8,563 nt of DNA from Nocardioides sp. (lineage in GTDB: Bacteria; Actinomycetota; Actinomycetes; Propionibacteriales; Nocardioidaceae), in the NCBI GenBank assembly GCA_023252065.1, contig JAHEXO010000061.1, forward strand, positions 1 through 8,563. Reading direction: 5' to 3'. Shown here one piece after another: positions 7,689 through 8,563 of this stretch. The position numbers were made by a program, and so were the translations under genes. The notes beneath the pieces were generated by a model. The model was not told the DNA's origin. It did not search any database and was given only the letters and a program-made list of their open reading frames with translations. Every line of letters starts with the position of its first letter. Within the stretch, counting starts at the first letter, position 1.

Positions 7689-8563
7689 ATGACCCGTCGT
7701 CGACCGCACCGCGTGGTGGTCCTGCTGCTCGAACCCCTCATCGGCTACGACGCGGTGATCCCCGCCCAGCTGCTCGGCGAGGCCGTCGACGCCTCCGGGC
7801 GGCCCCTCTACGACGTGACCATGGCGAGCCTCGACGGCGGCCCCGTGCGCACCCCGTCCGGTTACGCCGTGGTCCCCCAGCACGACGCCGGCGCGCTGCG
7901 CACTGCCGACACCGTGATCGTGCCCGGCACCCAGATCGCCGGACCGCGCCGCAGCGCCACGATCCCCGACGACGTGCTCGCCGCCCTGCAGTCCGTACGC
8001 CGTGGCACCCGCATGGTCTCGATCTGCACCGGCGCGTTCGTGCTCGCCGCGGCCGGGCTTCTCGACGACCGGCCGGCCACCACCCACTGGGAGTACGCCG
8101 ACCGGCTCACCGAGCTCTATCCCCGCGTCCGGATGGACGCCGGCGTCCTGTTCACCGACGACGGCGACGTGCTCACCAGCGCAGGGCTGAGCGCGGGTGT
8201 CGACCTCTGCCTCCACCTGATCCGCCGCGACCACGGCTCCGAGGTCGCCAACCGGGTGGCCCGCCACTGCGTCGTCCCGCCCTGGCGAGACGGCGGCCAG
8301 GCGCAGTACATCGAGCGCCACGTGCCCGAGCGACCCGACGAGTCGACCGCGAGCGCACGCCACTGGGCCCTGGAGCACCTCGACGCCGACGTGCCGACGC
8401 TGGCTCGGAGGGCCGGGATGAGCGAGCGCACCCTCGCTCGCCGCTTCCGCGACGAGACCGGCCAGTCGCCCGGCGCCTGGCTGATCCAGCAGCGGGTCCG
8501 CCATGCCCAGCACCTCCTGGAGGAGACCGACCTCCCGGTCGACGTGGTGGCCGCACGGGCCGG
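7689..8563 (+). CDS. GlxA/FtrA-like transcriptional regulator (GATase1-like + AraC HTH), cut by window edge
   Basis: Reading from ATG 7689, 291 codons stay open to the window end. The N-terminal part (about 8-180) is a DJ-1/PfpI (GATase1-like) domain. Its features are VVVLLLEPLIGYDAVIPAQL (9-28), TVIVPGTQ (75-82), the conserved Cys113 in SICTGAFVLAAAGLLDDRPA (111-130) followed by TTHW (131-134), and LTSAGLSAGVDLCLHLI (162-178). The linker has RHCVVPPWRDGGQAQYI (192-208), characteristic of this regulator family. The AraC DNA-binding domain begins near 222, with a first helix-turn-helix in VPTLARRAGMSERTLARRFR (235-254). The second HTH (PVDVVAARA, from 283) is truncated by the window end. No Shine-Dalgarno precedes the ATG, so a leaderless transcript is plausible. 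The ligand is unknown. It diverges from the MFS gene and probably regulates it. Confidence 0.92.
   Translation, partial: MTRRRPHRVVVLLLEPLIGYDAVIPAQLLGEAVDASGRPLYDVTMASLDGGPVRTPSGYAVVPQHDAGALRTADTVIVPGTQIAGPRRSATIPDDVLAALQSVRRGTRMVSICTGAFVLAAAGLLDDRPATTHWEYADRLTELYPRVRMDAGVLFTDDGDVLTSAGLSAGVDLCLHLIRRDHGSEVANRVARHCVVPPWRDGGQAQYIERHVPERPDESTASARHWALEHLDADVPTLARRAGMSERTLARRFRDETGQSPGAWLIQQRVRHAQHLLEETDLPVDVVAARA

Noticed and set aside
6329..7741. Long open frames on both strands over the MFS gene
   Set aside because: The MFS frame gives twelve clean hydrophobic segments; the others give Arg/Pro/Gly-rich products typical of shifted high-GC frames.
7671..8513. Minus-strand open frame over the AraC-type regulator
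   Set aside because: The plus-strand frame carries a full GATase1-like domain and an AraC HTH; the minus frame has no domain signal.

Overview
The window is high-GC DNA with densely packed genes and strong third-position G/C bias. The actinobacterial style of RecO and LeuA, leaderless-looking starts, a DUF222/13E12-type HNH gene remnant and a GGTTGAGGAGGTCGC-type intergenic repeat all point to an actinobacterium. Nocardioides or a close relative is most likely, but this is inferred from protein and repeat style, not from a search.

Layout. The left edge holds the 5' part of recO (minus strand, GTG start at 398). Just upstream, in the same direction, is an alpha/beta-hydrolase-fold gene (431-1288). 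A small GNAT acetyltransferase gene (1338-1793, plus) diverges from it, and its 3' end overlaps the 3' end of leuA (1777-3528, minus), which encodes 2-isopropylmalate synthase. Upstream of leuA is a short leader cassette: a promoter-like hexamer, a 13-codon leader peptide with three consecutive Leu codons (3600-3641), and mutually exclusive RNA stems ending against the leuA ribosome binding site. This looks like leucine-sensing control of leuA and is the most interesting regulatory signal in the window.

The stretch from about 3660 to 4573 has no intact gene. It holds partial and full copies of a palindromic repeat, an AT-richer island, and a decayed DUF222-HNH endonuclease gene (4107-4452) whose middle is deleted and whose two ends are out of frame. 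An inverted, diverged copy of the same repeat lies on the far side. Its stem has changed at two base pairs, both compensated.

The right half holds a class I SAM-dependent methyltransferase (4574-5332) translationally coupled by a 4-base overlap to a two-domain GNAT acetyltransferase (5329-6297). A 12-TM MFS transporter (6301-7617, minus) converges on that pair. A GATase1-like/AraC-type regulator (7689 to the window end, plus) diverges from the transporter across a 71-base intergenic region with inverted and direct repeats. This arrangement suggests a locally acting regulator of the transporter.

No rRNA, tRNA, CRISPR array, intact insertion sequence or replication origin was seen. I see no canonical hairpin-plus-T-tract terminators; convergent genes here are nearly abutting or overlapping.
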